DNA from: Nothophaeocryptopus gaeumannii
Taxonomy: Eukaryota > Ascomycota > Dothideomycetes > Mycosphaerellales > Mycosphaerellaceae
NCBI GenBank assembly: GCA_031771865.1
Contig: JASISA010000042.1
Coordinates: 2,287,501 to 2,351,500, forward strand
Direction of reading: 5' to 3'
DNA: 64,000 nt
Shown here: piece after piece, positions 62,902 to 64,000 of the stretch
Position numbering within the stretch: the stretch's first letter is position 1
Layout: each line of letters begins with the position of its first letter
Translations under genes and position numbers: made by a program
The notes under the pieces: generated by a model
Seen by the model: the letters and a program-made list of their open reading frames with translations, nothing else
Database searches by the model: none
What the model was told of the DNA's origin: nothing

Positions 62902-63251
62902 CCTGGTCGCGGTCGCAGCCGTGTACGCTTCCGAGCTCGGGACTGGAATGGTCGTGAGGCTTTCCTTGCGTCTTGAGAGCAAGCGACCAAGAAACGCACC
63001 CGTGGGTTTTGGGCTTGGTGATGACATTAGATGAAGACTTGCAGCTTGTAATGTGTGCGGGCGCTTTAAGTCCCGGGCTTTAGGTGGTGTGTGTGCGCGG
63101 GTTCCACCGCCAAGACCTTCACATGCATTCAGCAGCTAGACAAACGGAAAGAGCTCCCCACATACCGACGACAAAGACATCGGTCTCAGATGCAGGAGTA
63201 TGTACTGCGAGGCTCCTCGACGAGAGCCTCTCGTCCAGAGCAGTCACCTTG
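62902..63251. other. Spacer, nothing recognised
   Basis: No supportable gene or repeat. Promoter side of the BTB fragment and 3' side of the edge gene. Confidence 0.4.
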
Positions 63252-63980
63252 CTACAACCGCGCCGCAGCCCTCCTTCCACCACTCCCACTCTTCTTGAAC
63301 GCCTCACAGCCGTCGAAAGCCATAAATCCCGTTCCCTCATAACATCCCACATACTCCGCCTCCATATCTCTCCCCTTTAATACACTCAGATCCACCCACA
63401 GAAGAAGATCACCGCCCTTCATCTCCCCATCCGGCCCATAAGCCTGCATGAAATCCTTCCTCAAATCCCGATGCAACTTATACTTCTTCCCAATCCTCTC
63501 CGTCATCCCCAAATCCTGGAAATAAAATATCTGACAGCGTCGTTTGTGCGTCAGACCAGTCGCCCAAGACCTCGTGCTCTTGGAGCCGGTATGTTCAGAA
63601 TTTGGATCATGGAATGATCGTACGGAGAGCATACCATCGTGATGATCGGCTTCGAGACAGGCTGTGACCCACTCATTCGTAACCTCATCAAGCTTCTCCA
63701 GCCAGAAAGAAAGCTCACGATCTTTCATAAAGGAGAGATCTTGGCCCTCGACGACACAGCAGATGTTGTCTGGGAAGGAGGCAATCTTGACTCTCCCACT
63801 TCTCACTTGGTCGCCTTCCTGTCGTGGCGGCAAAGTCGAAGTTATGGTGCTTTGCATCGGGTCGGAAGGGTCGAGTCTGCTTCGATACGCACCCCAATAC
63901 CCCGACTTCTCCTTCTCCAGATTCGCGAATTTCCCAAAATTCGAGAAGCCGTTTGGTTTCGCGTGGCTGCTTTCGAACAT
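63252..63980 (-). CDS. Unrecognised protein, 5' end cut by or close to window edge
   Basis: A frame of at least 242 codons. The ATG at 63,980 (MFESSHAKPNGFSNFGKFANLEKEKSGYWGAYRSRLDPSD) is the first ATG in this frame inside the window, but the frame is open beyond it, so the true start may be outside. No signal peptide or membrane helix. GPDGEMKGGDLLLWVDLSVLKGRDME is notable but matches no family I can name. The sequence looks like a complete, folded fungal protein. Confidence 0.5.
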   Translation of the reverse strand: MFESSHAKPNGFSNFGKFANLEKEKSGYWGAYRSRLDPSDPMQSTITSTLPPRQEGDQVRSGRVKIASFPDNICCVVEGQDLSFMKDRELSFWLEKLDEVTNEWVTACLEADHHDGMLSVRSFHDPNSEHTGSKSTRSWATGLTHKRRCQIFYFQDLGMTERIGKKYKLHRDLRKDFMQAYGPDGEMKGGDLLLWVDLSVLKGRDMEAEYVGCYEGTGFMAFDGCEAFKKSGSGGRRAAARL

Positions 63981-64000
63981 CGTTCTCTCGTTATACAACG

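Overview
This window is nuclear DNA from a filamentous ascomycete. Genes carry short spliceosomal introns (46-66 bp, with GTRNGY-type donors and CTNAY-type branch sites). Several families are fungus-typical: HET, NACHT, an Msn2/4-type C2H2 factor, a GH79 secreted hydrolase, NmrA and a fungal APH kinase. One TA-rich tract shows RIP (repeat-induced point mutation). A Dothideomycete is my best guess, but that is an inference from gene content and not a proven placement.

Left part, 1-8.45 kb: an accessory segment. It holds a DUF7924-like gene at the window edge, fragments of SET- and BTB-type genes, an intact two-exon APH-like kinase, and an intact five-exon DUF3435 tyrosine recombinase (742 aa after splicing), the family that contains the captains of Starship giant transposons. 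The recombinase begins about 350 bp from a sharp boundary near 8,450. There a RIP-mutated LINE (8.45-12.4 kb, minus strand) is cut off in the middle of its reverse transcriptase. The simplest reading is that a captain-bearing element inserted into an already RIPped LINE and extends leftwards out of the window. The recombinase ends in a 45-residue tail that is alignable in DNA and protein with the tail of the DUF7924-like gene 5 kb away, so the two genes have exchanged sequence.

Middle accessory part, 12.4-20.9 kb: mostly decaying genes. There is a broken MFS sugar transporter, an intact secreted GH79 glycosidase, a broken M35-like metalloprotease, a broken APH kinase and a broken BTB gene. 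Next come an Sfk1/DRAM-type membrane protein and a secreted amidase.

Core part, 26-32 kb: DED1 RNA helicase, which carries a probable 57-nt stopless intron, and ZW10/Dsl1-type tethering protein.

32.3-39.9 kb: an allorecognition-like neighbourhood. It contains a 14-bp tandem repeat, a NACHT (STAND) pseudogene with three stops and a frameshift, an NmrA-like protein, and an intact HET-domain protein starting MGCSGSK, a textbook N-myristoylation plus palmitoylation signal.

40.5-64 kb: conserved housekeeping and regulatory genes. These are a fungal-specific 941-aa protein, a GT8 glycosyltransferase, an MSN2/4-type stress transcription factor with about 6.4 kb of gene-free DNA on its promoter side, the spliceosomal factor SPP2, a TUG/UBX protein, a small membrane protein, and a thioredoxin-PITH protein with a perfect 20-bp tandem duplication upstream. 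The window ends with a BTB fragment and an unrecognised partial gene.
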